DNA of 64,000 nt from Collinsella sp. AK_207A (GTDB lineage: Bacteria; Actinomycetota; Coriobacteriia; Coriobacteriales; Coriobacteriaceae), in assembly GCF_902501965.1 (NCBI RefSeq), contig NZ_CABWID010000015.1, forward strand, positions 122,828 to 186,827, given 5' to 3'. Below the pieces are notes generated by a model that was not told the DNA's origin, did no database searches, and was given only the letters and a program-made list of their open reading frames with translations. Position 1 is the stretch's first letter. Each line of letters begins with the position of its first letter. This document shows, piece after piece, positions 34,629 through 43,940 of the stretch. The translations under genes were made by a program, and so were the position numbers.

Positions 34629-35168
34629 GTGGCTGATTCGCCTCGTTCGGAATCGTGTTCTGCGTATCCCGAGGAAGATGACTTCCATCTGCGGCTCTAC
34701 CGCGCCTTCCATGCCCAGCGCACGTTCTTGCGCGCGGGACATCGACAGACGGGCCTCGGGGCCGGGCAACCCAAGCTGCTCGCCTACATTGCTCGGCATC
34801 CCGCCTGTACGCAGCGCGAGCTCGCCGCCTACTACGACCTGGATGCCGCCGGCGTCTCGCGCATGCTCGACGGCTTGGAGCGGTCCGGGTTCATCACCGT
34901 GGCGCCCGACCCCGCCGATCGCCGCGCCAAGCACCTGCGCGCCACGCCGGCGGGGGAGCGGTCGCTCGTTATCTGGCAGGGCCATTGCGAGCAGCTGGAG
35001 CGGGAGATGCTCGTCGGCTTCTCGCCCGAGGAGCGCGCGGCGTTCGCCGGTTTTCTCGAGCGCGTCTATCTGAACCTGAGGGGAAAGGCACCGGATGCGG
35101 GGCCGGGCGTCGCGCCGGCCTCCTCGCCCGCGGTAACGCCTGCCGCCAACCCCGTCGACGGCGCATAG
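34629..35168 (+). CDS. MarR-family repressor of the adjacent ABC exporter
   Basis: A 179-residue winged-helix regulator. The DNA-binding part runs about 45-110 (QRELAAYYDLDAAGVSRMLD, GFITVAPDPADRRAKHLRAT in segments), with the conserved Asp-Arg-Arg wing DRRAK. The C-terminal 20 residues are Ala/Pro-rich. GTG 34629 follows AAGGAGAT. It is transcribed with two ABC half-transporter genes and its promoter carries two matching dyads, so it very likely represses the operon until a toxic ligand binds. Confidence 0.9.
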   Translation: MADSPRSESCSAYPEEDDFHLRLYRAFHAQRTFLRAGHRQTGLGAGQPKLLAYIARHPACTQRELAAYYDLDAAGVSRMLDGLERSGFITVAPDPADRRAKHLRATPAGERSLVIWQGHCEQLEREMLVGFSPEERAAFAGFLERVYLNLRGKAPDAGPGVAPASSPAVTPAANPVDGA

Positions 35169-35225
35169 CCCAACCGCCGTTCCAGCTTCAACCTCCTCAA
35201 ACCCACCCGAAAGAAGGATTCATCC

Positions 35226-36974
35226 ATGCGTGAACTCGCCCGCTTGCTCTCGTATCTGGGGCCGCGCTATCGCCGCGATGCCATCCTGGGCATTTTCATC
35301 GTCATCGTGGAAACCTCGCTCGAGATGTTCATCCCCGTGCTCATGGCGCGCATCATCGACGACGGCATCGCGGCGGGCAACGCGGCGCTCATCTGGCACC
35401 AGGGCGCGCTCATGATGGCCTGTGCCGCCGCGGCGCTCATGCTCGGTTTGGGCTATGCGCGCTTTGCCTCGCGCGCGTCGATCGGTCTGGGCGCCAACCT
35501 GCGGCAAGCGGAGTACGAGCATATCCAGGAGCTCTCGTTCGCCAACCTCGACCGTTACCAGACGTCCTCGCTCGTCACGCGCATGACCACCGACATCACC
35601 GTTATCCAGAACGCGCTGGCAAACGGGTTCCGGCCCATGGTGCGCGGTCCCGTGATGCTCGTCATGGGGCTCGTGTACGCGGTGGCCCTGAACCGCGGTC
35701 TCGCGCTCGTGTTCGCCGGCATCCTGCCCGTGCTGGCGGTCGTGCTCGGCCTGATCACCTGGCGCGTGGCCCCGCGCTACCGCACGCTGCAGGACACGAT
35801 GGACGAACTCAACGGCGTGCTGCAAGAGGACCTCACCGCCGTGCGCGCCGTCAAGGCCTACGTGCGCGAGGACCACGAGCGTAAACGCTTCGGCCACGTG
35901 AACCGCAGCTTAGCGGATACGGCGACGGCCACCTTCGGTACCGCCGTCATGAACGTGCCTGCCTTCCAGGCGTCCATGTACGTGGCGGCTACGCTCATCC
36001 TCTGGATCGGCGGGCACAAGATCCTGGCCGGCGAGCTGCAGGTGGGGGAGCTCACGGGCTTCATGAGCTACGTGCTGCAGATCATGAACTCGCTGATGAT
36101 GATCTCGAGCGTGTTCCTGCTGCTCACGCGCGCGCTTACGAGCGTGGAGCGCGTGGGCCAGGTGCTCGACGAGCGCCCGGTCCAGGCCCTGCCCGCGTCC
36201 GAGCATGCCGTGGTCGAGGTGGCGGACGGCTCCATCTCTTTCCGGGACGTGTCCTTCCGCTACGAGGAAGATGCCGAGGAGGACGTGCTCTCGCATATCG
36301 ACCTCGATATCGCCAACGGCGAGACCATCGGCATCCTGGGCGGCACGGGCTCGGGCAAGACGACGCTCGTGCAGCTGATCGACCGGCTTTACGACGCGAG
36401 TGCGGGCACGGTGCTGGTGGGCGGGCACGATGTGCGCGATTACCAGCCGGCGACGCTCCGGGCGGCCGTGGGCTTCGCCCTGCAGAAGAACGTGCTCTTC
36501 ACCGGTACGGTCCGCGACAACCTGCGGTGGGGCGCGCCCGACGCCACCGACGAGCAGATGCTCGAGGCATGCCGCGTGGCCTGCGCGGACGAGTTCCTCG
36601 ACCGCATCGGCGGGCTCGACGCGGACTTGGGCCAGGACGGCGCCGGCGTCTCCGGTGGCCAGCGGCAGCGCTTGTGCATCGCGCGCACGCTGCTCACGCA
36701 CCCGAAGATCCTGGTGTTCGACGACGCGACGAGCGCGTGCGATATGGCCACGGATGCCAAGATTCGCGCGAACATCGCGCAGATCGAGGGCGTGACGGTC
36801 ATTGTCATCGCCCAGCGCGTGGTGTCCGTCGAGGGCGCCGACCGCATCATCGTCATGGACGACGGCCGTATCCACGGCGCGGGCACGCACGAGGAGCTGC
36901 TGGCGGCGGACGAGATCTATCGCGAGATCTACCAGTCGCAGAACCTGACGGACGAGGAGGTGCGCCATGCCTAA
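35226..36974 (+). CDS. ABC multidrug exporter half, with degenerate nucleotide site
   Basis: A 582-residue half-transporter with six membrane helices (about 1-310) and a nucleotide-binding domain. Walker A is GGTGSGKTT (about 370-378), the signature VSGGQRQR, and Walker B FDDATSACD (about 497), where Asp replaces the catalytic Glu. The switch position has Gln in place of His (VIAQRV, about 527). That pattern marks the non-catalytic half of heterodimeric exporters such as BmrCD or TM287/288. It overlaps the partner gene by 8 nt. Confidence 0.92.
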   Translation: MRELARLLSYLGPRYRRDAILGIFIVIVETSLEMFIPVLMARIIDDGIAAGNAALIWHQGALMMACAAAALMLGLGYARFASRASIGLGANLRQAEYEHIQELSFANLDRYQTSSLVTRMTTDITVIQNALANGFRPMVRGPVMLVMGLVYAVALNRGLALVFAGILPVLAVVLGLITWRVAPRYRTLQDTMDELNGVLQEDLTAVRAVKAYVREDHERKRFGHVNRSLADTATATFGTAVMNVPAFQASMYVAATLILWIGGHKILAGELQVGELTGFMSYVLQIMNSLMMISSVFLLLTRALTSVERVGQVLDERPVQALPASEHAVVEVADGSISFRDVSFRYEEDAEEDVLSHIDLDIANGETIGILGGTGSGKTTLVQLIDRLYDASAGTVLVGGHDVRDYQPATLRAAVGFALQKNVLFTGTVRDNLRWGAPDATDEQMLEACRVACADEFLDRIGGLDADLGQDGAGVSGGQRQRLCIARTLLTHPKILVFDDATSACDMATDAKIRANIAQIEGVTVIVIAQRVVSVEGADRIIVMDDGRIHGAGTHEELLAADEIYREIYQSQNLTDEEVRHA

Positions 36975-38904
36975 GACCGCGGCGCAGGCGCGGCCCCAGA
37001 ACCTGGGACGCACGCTGAAGAGCCTGCTTTCGTACATGGGACACGCACGGCGCTCGCTCGCGGCGGTGGCGGTGCTCGTCACCGTATCCGCGGTCGCGAG
37101 CCTGATCGGCACCTACATGGTGCGTCCGGTGGTGAACGGCCTAGCCTCGGGCGACGGTTCGCACCTGGCGGGGCAGGTGGCCTTTACGGCGGCCGTGTAC
37201 GCTATCGGGTTCCTCGCCTCGGCGGGCTACACGCAGGTCATGGTGCGCGCCGCGCAGACGGTCGTCTACGACATCCGCCGCGACCTCTTTGCCCACATCC
37301 AGAAACTGCCGCTCTCGTACTTCGATCGCACGCGCGCCGGCGACATCATGAGCTTCTTCACCAACGACGTGGACACCGTTTCCGAGGCGCTCAACAACAG
37401 CTTCGCCAACGTGATCCAGGCGTTCATCCAGATGGTGGGAACGCTCGCGGTGCTCTTCATCCTGAACTGGCGGCTCACGCTCATCACCGTTGCCTGCGAT
37501 GCGCTCATCGCGGCCTACGTGCGGTACTCGGGGGCGCGCGGCAAGCGGTTCTTCGAGGCGCAGCAGCGCTCGCTCGCCGGTCTCGACGGCTATGCGGAGG
37601 AGATGCTGCGCGGTCAGAAGGTCGTGAAGGTCTTCAGCCACGAGCGGGCGAACGTGGCCGAGTTCACCGGGCGCAACGAGGACCTCAGGGTCTCGGGCAC
37701 GGCGGCGCAGGCGTACGCGAGTACCATGGTGCCCGTGACGGTGTGCATCAGCTATGCGAACTACGCCATCGTGGCGGTGGTGGGCGGTCTGCTCGCCATC
37801 CAGGGGCTGGCCGATGTGGGTGCGCTCGCGAGCTACCTGGTCTTTGTGCGGCAGGCGGCTATGCCCATCAACCAGTTCACGCAGCTGGGGAACTTCCTGC
37901 TGAATGCCCTGGCTGGTGCCGAGCGACTGTTCTCGGCCATGGAGCTCGCGCCGGAGGTCGACCGCGGCCGGGTGACGCTCGAGCGCACGGGCGAGGACAC
38001 CTGGGCCTGGGTGCTGCCGGCCGGCTACGGCGTGGGCTCGCTCGGCCAGGTGGTGCCGGTAGCGCAGCGCGCGGCGGGTGCGGGCACGGCGGGCACTGGT
38101 TCGGATGTGCCGACTGCCGGCGCGGTGCAGGCCGCGGACGGGACCGCGCTCGAGCTCGGTCCCGTGCCGCTCGCAGGCGACGTCCGCTTCCACGCGGTCA
38201 CGTTCTCGTACGTGCCGGGGCATCCGGTGCTCACGGACTTGGACCTCTTTGCGCATCCGGGGCAGAAGATCGCCTTCGTGGGATCGACTGGCGCGGGCAA
38301 GACGACCATCACCAACCTGATCAACCGGTTCTACGAGGTCGATGCGGGCGAGATCACCTACGACGGCATCGACGTGCGCGAGATCGCCAAGGCCGACCTG
38401 CGCCGGAGCCTGGGCATCGTGCTGCAGGACACGCACCTCTTCAGCGGCACGGTGGCGGAGAACATCCGGTTCGGCAAGCTGGACGCCACGGATGAGGAGG
38501 TGCGCGCGGCGGCGGAGGCGGCCTGCGCGGACTCGTTCATCCGGCGCTTGCCGCAGGGCTACGACACGACGGTCGAAAGCGACGGGGCCAACCTGTCCGC
38601 CGGGCAGCGGCAGCTGCTCGCCATCGCGCGCGTGGCGGTGGCCGATCCGCCGGTTCTCATTTTGGACGAGGCAACGTCGTCCATCGACACCCGCACCGAG
38701 AAGCTCATCGAGCGCGGCATGGACCGCATCATGCGGGGGCGCACCACGTTCATGATCGCCCACCGGCTCTCAACGGTGCGCAACGCCGACGCGATCATGG
38801 TGCTCGACCACGGCCGCATCATCGAGCGCGGAACCCACGAGCAGCTGCTCCAGCAGCATGGCGAGTACTGGGTCCTCTGCCACGGGCTGAAGGAGCTGGA
38901 TTAG
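36967..38904 (+). CDS. ABC multidrug exporter half, catalytic subunit
   Basis: A 645-residue half-transporter, partner of the preceding gene. Six membrane helices come first, then an unusual Gly/Ala-rich insertion of about 60 residues (about 340-400) before the ATPase domain. Walker A is GSTGAGKTT (about 436-444), the signature LSAGQRQ, Walker B LDEATSS (about 566, catalytic Glu present) and the switch histidine IAHRLS (about 598). The combination of one degenerate and one consensus site makes a working heterodimer plausible. Substrates are unknown. Confidence 0.92.
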   Translation: MPKTAAQARPQNLGRTLKSLLSYMGHARRSLAAVAVLVTVSAVASLIGTYMVRPVVNGLASGDGSHLAGQVAFTAAVYAIGFLASAGYTQVMVRAAQTVVYDIRRDLFAHIQKLPLSYFDRTRAGDIMSFFTNDVDTVSEALNNSFANVIQAFIQMVGTLAVLFILNWRLTLITVACDALIAAYVRYSGARGKRFFEAQQRSLAGLDGYAEEMLRGQKVVKVFSHERANVAEFTGRNEDLRVSGTAAQAYASTMVPVTVCISYANYAIVAVVGGLLAIQGLADVGALASYLVFVRQAAMPINQFTQLGNFLLNALAGAERLFSAMELAPEVDRGRVTLERTGEDTWAWVLPAGYGVGSLGQVVPVAQRAAGAGTAGTGSDVPTAGAVQAADGTALELGPVPLAGDVRFHAVTFSYVPGHPVLTDLDLFAHPGQKIAFVGSTGAGKTTITNLINRFYEVDAGEITYDGIDVREIAKADLRRSLGIVLQDTHLFSGTVAENIRFGKLDATDEEVRAAAEAACADSFIRRLPQGYDTTVESDGANLSAGQRQLLAIARVAVADPPVLILDEATSSIDTRTEKLIERGMDRIMRGRTTFMIAHRLSTVRNADAIMVLDHGRIIERGTHEQLLQQHGEYWVLCHGLKELD

Positions 38905-38961
38905 GAGGGCCGGCTGGCGGGGCGGACGAGCGGGTTCGGCCCGTCAGCCGGCTCGCCCGGT

Positions 38962-39606
38962 CTAGGCCTCCGGCTGGTCCTCGGGCGCGACGGCATCCGT
39001 CTCCTCACCGTCGCCCAGGCAATGCGCCTCGATGACGGCCTTGAGGTCGTCGATGCCCTGGCCGGTGGAGGATGACGTGATCAGGATGTCGCCCGCGCTG
39101 ATGCCGATCTGGCGAGAGATCGCCATGCGCTGCAGGTGCTGCTTGCCGCGGCTGAGCTTGTCGGCCTTGGTGAGCGCCACCACAAACGGAAACTCGTGGT
39201 CGGAGAGGTAGTCGATCATCTGGATGTCGAGCTTGCTCGGGTCGTGGCGGATGTCCACGAGCGAGACCACCAGGTTGAAGCTGCGGTCGAGCTCGAAGAA
39301 CTCACCGATGAGCGAGCCCCAGCGCGCCCGCTCGGCCTTGCTGCGCTGGGCGTAGCCGTAGCCGGGCAGGTCCACGAAGTGCACGCCGTCCGCCTCGAAG
39401 AAGTTGACGTTGGCGGTCTTGCCGGGCTTGGACGAGACCTTCACGAGGCCCTTGCGGTTGAAGAGCTTGTTCATGATGCTCGACTTGCCCACGTTGGAAC
39501 GCCCGACGAAGCTGACTTCCGGGCAGGTTGAGGGTGGAATCTTGGCGACGTTGCCGTAGCTCGCCACAAAGTGCGCCAGCTGGTAGTTGATATGGTTCTC
39601 GGACAT
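38962..39606 (-). CDS. engB: Ribosome biogenesis GTPase EngB/YsxC
   Basis: A 214-residue TRAFAC GTPase required for large-subunit assembly. G1 is GRSNVGKSS, the G2 region KPGKTAN, G3 DLPGYGYA and G4 TKADKL. The C-terminal 30 residues are acidic and variable. The start ATG at 39606 has GGAAGGAC upstream on the minus strand. It is followed upstream by the nucleosidase gene in the same direction. Confidence 0.95.
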   Translation of the reverse strand: MSENHINYQLAHFVASYGNVAKIPPSTCPEVSFVGRSNVGKSSIMNKLFNRKGLVKVSSKPGKTANVNFFEADGVHFVDLPGYGYAQRSKAERARWGSLIGEFFELDRSFNLVVSLVDIRHDPSKLDIQMIDYLSDHEFPFVVALTKADKLSRGKQHLQRMAISRQIGISAGDILITSSSTGQGIDDLKAVIEAHCLGDGEETDAVAPEDQPEA

Positions 39607-39693
39607 CTTCGTCCTTCCGGGATTCGATGAGGCAACGGACGGAACGCAGCGCGAGGGAGGCTGCCCCGATGCGCCGCGTTTGCGGGGATGCCG

Positions 39694-40518
39694 CTAGGCT
39701 TCGGGCTTGTAGAGGCCCATCTTCTGCGAGAGGCGCCGGACGATCGCCAAAGTGAGCGAGGATGCCGTGCGGGCGTAGCCGTCGAGGTCGAACTCGCGCT
39801 CGCAGAAGGCGTCGTAGGCTTCATCGCAGTTGTCGGAGATGGCACGAAGCACCAGGCAGTCCACTCCGTTCTTGGCTGCGATGTGCGCCACGGCCGCGCC
39901 CTCCATCTCGGCGCAGTCGGCCTCGGTGGCGGCAACCACGGCCTCGCGCGCCTCGGCCCCGGTGATGAAGCGGTTGCCCGTGGCAATGGTGCCCACCAGG
40001 TAGCGGCGGAGCGGGGCGCTCGGGTTGTTGCGGCGGAAGGGGGAGGCGTCGGCTGCCTGGCGCGCGGGGGTGCCGGGGGCCACGGCCTTATCGGGGAGCG
40101 TGGCGTCCAGGTACCCGTGGGCGATGAGCGTCTCCTCGGCGAGCTTGACGAGGAAGTCGCTCGATGAATACTCCATCAGGTTCGGCTTGCTCTCGGCGAT
40201 GAGCGCGTTATCGGTATCGATGTAGCGCAGGCAAGCACCGATCACCACGTCGTCGATGTGCAGCTGGGGGTTGAGTCCGCCCGCGATACCGGAGAAGATC
40301 ACCGCGTTCGCGCCATAGCGGCTGATGAGGTGCTGCGTGGCGGCCGCGGCGTTCACGGTCCCCATGCCCGCCACGGTAGCGACCAGGTTGAAGCCGCAGT
40401 ACTCGCCGCCCAGGATGGTGAGGCCCGCGTCCTCCGCTACGGTTCCGTGCTCGATCTCGTGGTAGATCTGGCGAACTTCCTTCTCAAGCGCACCGATGAT
40501 GGCGATGGTGGGCGTCAT
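39694..40518 (-). CDS. mtnN: 5'-methylthioadenosine/S-adenosylhomocysteine nucleosidase
   Basis: A 274-residue nucleosidase that splits MTA and SAH, feeding S-ribosylhomocysteine to LuxS (encoded at 4523). It starts MTPTIAIIGALEKEV and has FSGIAGGL, ATGNRFI, and the MEGAAVAH and ISDNCDE active-site segments; the substrate Glu and catalytic Asp are present. An insertion of about 35 residues (PGTPARQAADASPFRRNN region) makes it longer than the usual 230 aa. ATG 40518 is chosen because the frame upstream does not look like protein. Confidence 0.93.
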   Translation of the reverse strand: MTPTIAIIGALEKEVRQIYHEIEHGTVAEDAGLTILGGEYCGFNLVATVAGMGTVNAAAATQHLISRYGANAVIFSGIAGGLNPQLHIDDVVIGACLRYIDTDNALIAESKPNLMEYSSSDFLVKLAEETLIAHGYLDATLPDKAVAPGTPARQAADASPFRRNNPSAPLRRYLVGTIATGNRFITGAEAREAVVAATEADCAEMEGAAVAHIAAKNGVDCLVLRAISDNCDEAYDAFCEREFDLDGYARTASSLTLAIVRRLSQKMGLYKPEA

Positions 40519-40793
40519 AGCGGGCTCCAATCGTGCTGCGTCGTGGTATTTATCGAGGATATGGTAGCAGGTTGGCCGGTAGTGCGGAAAAATGACCGTG
40601 CCGAATGCGGCGCGCGGAATCTTGCTGGGTCGAATCCGCCTGAAACCCGCTTCAAGCGCACTCGGACGCCCCGCTCCGCGCACCCGAAACCCTCCATTAA
40701 CATTTGCGAACGTGGATGAGACTTTGCCCAGATAAAGCACCGCCAGGCGTACCATCGAAAACCATGCATATGTATCGGGAGGAAAGGCATTCC

Positions 40794-41813
40794 ATGAACA
40801 GCATCCTCATCTCTCGCCGCTCGGCGCTCGCTGCCGCTACGACCGCCTGCGGCCTGGGCCTCGTCGGCTGCGGCAAGGGGGGTTCCGGCACGTCCGCGGG
40901 GAGCGTCGGCTCGGGCGCCGCGGCAGCGGACGGCAAGACCTACCAGATCGGCGTCCTGCAGCTCACCGAGCACGCCGCGCTCGATGCCGCCAACAAGGGT
41001 TTCATCAAGGCGCTCGACGCCGCCGGCCTGAGCTATAAGGCCGACCAGCAGAACGCCCAGAACGACCAACCCACCTGCCAGACCATCGCGAGCAAGTTCG
41101 TGGGCGACGGCGTGGATCTGATCTTCGCCATCGCCACCCCCGCAGCCCAGGCGGCCGCCGCGGCCACCACGGAGATCCCCATCGTGGGCACGGCCATCAC
41201 CGACTTCGCCGCGAGCGGTCTGGTGGAGAGCAACGACGAGCCCGGCGGGAACGTCACCGGCTCCTCCGACCTCACCCCGGTGGCCGACCAGATCGACCTG
41301 CTCCACAAGGTGCTCCCCGACGCCAAGAAGGTGGGCTTGCTCTACTGCACGGCTGAGAGCAACTCCGAGGTGCAGGTCAAGCTGGCCGAGGACGCCTGCG
41401 ACGAGAAGGGCCTCTCCCACGAGCGCTACACCGTCTCGAGCTCCAACGAGATCCAGCAGGTGGTGGAGTCCATGGCGGGTAAGGTGGACGTCATCTACGC
41501 GCCCACCGACAACACCATCGCCGCCGGCATGGCCACCGTCGCCATGGTCGCCAACGACAACAAGATTCCCACGGTGGTGGGCTGCGACACCATGGTCGAG
41601 GACGGCGGCATGATCTCGTACTCCATCAACTACACCGACCTGGGCCAGCGCGCCGGCGAGATGGCGGTGAAGATCCTCACGGAGGGCGCCGACCCGGCGA
41701 CGATGCCTATCGAGACCCTCTCGTCCAAGGAGTGCAAGCTCATCGTCAACAAGGCCACGGCCGAGGCCTGCGGCGTGGACATCAGCGGCGTGGACGCCGA
41801 CCAGACCGTTTAA
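40794..41813 (+). CDS. ABC transporter substrate-binding lipoprotein (TrpX-like), copy 1
   Basis: A 339-residue lipoprotein with signal peptide and lipobox LVGC (about 23-26), then a Gly/Ser linker and a periplasmic-binding fold of the ABC_sub_bind family (IGVLQLTEHAALDAANKGF; ATPAAQAAAAAT; GTAITDFAASGLV). This family includes the tryptophan-linked TrpX, and its members are encoded with a permease and an ATPase as here. GGGAGGAAAGG precedes ATG 40794. The ligand is unknown; aromatic amino acids are the usual guess for the family. Copy 2 is the next gene. Confidence 0.88.
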   Translation: MNSILISRRSALAAATTACGLGLVGCGKGGSGTSAGSVGSGAAAADGKTYQIGVLQLTEHAALDAANKGFIKALDAAGLSYKADQQNAQNDQPTCQTIASKFVGDGVDLIFAIATPAAQAAAAATTEIPIVGTAITDFAASGLVESNDEPGGNVTGSSDLTPVADQIDLLHKVLPDAKKVGLLYCTAESNSEVQVKLAEDACDEKGLSHERYTVSSSNEIQQVVESMAGKVDVIYAPTDNTIAAGMATVAMVANDNKIPTVVGCDTMVEDGGMISYSINYTDLGQRAGEMAVKILTEGADPATMPIETLSSKECKLIVNKATAEACGVDISGVDADQTV

Positions 41814-41870
41814 CGGATCGCGGTGCCGGCGCCCTGCGCGGCAACCGCGGCTTGAGGGAAAGGACCCCTT

Positions 41871-42857
41871 ATGAAGACCATCACCATCACGCGTCGCTCG
41901 CTGCTCGCCGCTACGGGCGCGGCCGTAGCTGCCGGCATCGCCGGTTGCGGCACCTCCGGCGAGAATTCGAACGGCTCCGCCGCCTCCTCGGGCAAGAGCT
42001 ACAAGATCGGCGTCCTGCAGTACACGCAGCACAACGCGCTCGACGCCGCCAACAAGGGCTTCATCAAGGCGCTGGACGAGGCCAAGATCAACTACAAGGC
42101 TGATCAGCAGAACGCCTCCAACGACCAGTCCGCCTGCGCCACCGCCGCCTCAAAGTTCGTGGGCGACGGCGTCGATCTGATCTACGCCATCGCCACGCCG
42201 GCCGCCCAGGCTTGCGCCGCCGCCACCACGGATATCCCCATCGTGGGCTGCGCCATTACCGACTACGCCGAGAGCGGGCTCGTGAAGAGCAACGACGAGC
42301 CGGGCGTCAACGTCACGGGCGCCTCGGACATGAACCCGGTCGAGGAGCAGATCGACATGCTTCACAAGGTGCTCCCCGACGCCAAGAAGGTGGGCATGCT
42401 CTTCTGCACGGCCGAGGCCAACTCCGAGATCCAGATCAAGATGGCGGAGGAGGCTTGCGATGCCCTGGGTCTGGAACATGAGCGCTACACCGTTTCCAGC
42501 TCCAACGAGATCCAGTCCGTGGTGGAGTCCATGGTGGGCAAGGTTGATGCGGGCTACTCTCCCACCGACAACACCATCGCCGCGGCTGCCCAGCAGGTGG
42601 GCCAGATCGCCAAGGACGGTAACCTGCCCTTTGTCTGCGGCGAGGAGAACATGTGCATGGGCATGGGCATCTGCACGATCTCCATCGATTACGAGGAGCT
42701 GGGCCACATGGCCGGCGAGATGGCGCTCAAGATCCTCACCGATGGCGCCGACCCGGCCACGATGGCCATCGAGACCGAGAGCAAGGATCAGCTCAAGGTG
42801 GTCAAGAACGAGGACATGGCCAAGGCCCTGGGCATCGACCTCTCCGTGCTCGACTAG
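41871..42857 (+). CDS. ABC transporter substrate-binding lipoprotein (TrpX-like), copy 2
   Basis: A 328-residue paralogue of the preceding gene, alike over most of its length (both begin IGVLQ, share NKGFIKALD, and KVLPDAKKVG). Its lipobox is GIAGC (about 22-26), with a shorter linker. The divergent residues are concentrated in the binding-domain loops (for example QVGQIAKDGNLPFVCGEENM), so the two may bind different ligands. Followed by an intrinsic terminator before the permease, which would make lipoprotein mRNA more abundant than permease mRNA. Confidence 0.88.
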   Translation: MKTITITRRSLLAATGAAVAAGIAGCGTSGENSNGSAASSGKSYKIGVLQYTQHNALDAANKGFIKALDEAKINYKADQQNASNDQSACATAASKFVGDGVDLIYAIATPAAQACAAATTDIPIVGCAITDYAESGLVKSNDEPGVNVTGASDMNPVEEQIDMLHKVLPDAKKVGMLFCTAEANSEIQIKMAEEACDALGLEHERYTVSSSNEIQSVVESMVGKVDAGYSPTDNTIAAAAQQVGQIAKDGNLPFVCGEENMCMGMGICTISIDYEELGHMAGEMALKILTDGADPATMAIETESKDQLKVVKNEDMAKALGIDLSVLD

Positions 42858-42961
42858 TTCTGCCGGCGCGGGTTCGGCGGAAGGTTTCGTGCATCGGCCG
42901 AGCTCCTGTTAACTCTGGGGTGCGGGCCTAGCGCCCGTGTGCCCGAACGGCTACGATTACA

Positions 42962-42995
42962 CCTCGGCCGCGGATATGCCCGCGGCCGAGGTTTT
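42962..42995 (+). terminator. Intrinsic terminator/attenuator between binding protein and permease
   Basis: A perfect 12-bp stem (CCTCGGCCGCGG / CCGCGGCCGAGG) with a 6-nt loop and four T residues, ending 22 nt before the permease start. Partial read-through would give less permease and ATPase than binding protein. Confidence 0.85.
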
Positions 42996-43016
42996 CGCAT
43001 TCTCTTGGGAGGTCAT

Positions 43017-43940
43017 ATGCTGACAGCCATGCTCGGCGCCGTGTCTCAGGGCATCCTCTGGGGCATCATGGTGCTCGGCGTCTTCATCACCTACAAGCTG
43101 CTGGATATCCCCGATCTGACGGTGGACGGCAGCTTTGCCACGGGCGGTGCCGTGGCCGCCGTGCTCGTGGTGGCGGGCGTTGATCCGGTGATCGCCATTC
43201 TCGCCGCCATGCTGGCCGGTGCGGCCTGCGGTGCGGTGACGGGCTTCCTCACCACGGTGTTCGAGATTCCTGCCATCCTCGCGGGCATCCTCACGCAGAT
43301 CAGCCTGTGGTCCATCAACCTGCGTATCATGGGCAAGTCCAACACCCCGCTGCTCGCCAACGAGACCGTCTTCTCGCGCATGGCCGAGCTGACGGGCCTG
43401 CCCACCAACGTGGTCGCCATCATCGTGGGCGCCGTCGTGGCCCTGGCGCTGATCGCAGCCCTGTACTGGTTCTTCGGCACCGAGATCGGCTGCGCGCTCC
43501 GCGCCACGGGCGATAACGAGGCCATGATCCGCGCCCTCGGCGTCAACACCGGCACCACCAAGATGGTCGCCCTCACCCTTTCCAACGCGCTCGTGGGCCT
43601 TTCCGGCGGCCTGATCTGCGAGAGCCAGAAGTACGCGGACATCGGCATGGGAACCGGTGCCATTGTGATCGGCCTTGCGGCCATCGTCATCGGCGAGGTG
43701 CTCGCCCGGATCCTGCCCAAGGGCTGGACGTCCGGCTTTGCCGCGCGCCTCACCTCGGCGCTCGTGGGCTCCATCGTCTACTTCCTCATCCGTGCCATCG
43801 TGCTGCAGATGGGCATGGACGCCAACGACATGAAGCTGCTCTCCGCGATCATCGTGGCGCTCGCGCTCTGTGTGCCCGTGGTGTGGGAGAGGTACCGCCT
43901 GCGTGCCAGCTACTCGAAGGGCGGTGAGGGCCGTGCTTAA
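43017..43940 (+). CDS. ABC transporter permease (TrpY-like)
   Basis: A 307-residue protein with about nine membrane helices of the branched-chain-amino-acid-type permease superfamily. It starts MLTAMLGAVSQGILWGIM. The conserved loop is CALRATGDNEAMIRALGVN, equivalent to the EAA-like loop that contacts the ATPase. ATG 43017 has GGGAGGTC upstream; the frame is open further back but that part is the terminator. It overlaps the ATPase gene by 8 nt. Confidence 0.92.
   Translation: MLTAMLGAVSQGILWGIMVLGVFITYKLLDIPDLTVDGSFATGGAVAAVLVVAGVDPVIAILAAMLAGAACGAVTGFLTTVFEIPAILAGILTQISLWSINLRIMGKSNTPLLANETVFSRMAELTGLPTNVVAIIVGAVVALALIAALYWFFGTEIGCALRATGDNEAMIRALGVNTGTTKMVALTLSNALVGLSGGLICESQKYADIGMGTGAIVIGLAAIVIGEVLARILPKGWTSGFAARLTSALVGSIVYFLIRAIVLQMGMDANDMKLLSAIIVALALCVPVVWERYRLRASYSKGGEGRA

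Noticed and set aside
40519..40793. T-box or tryptophan riboswitch ahead of the TrpX-like genes
   Set aside because: No T-box sequence or terminator-antiterminator pair could be found in the interval.
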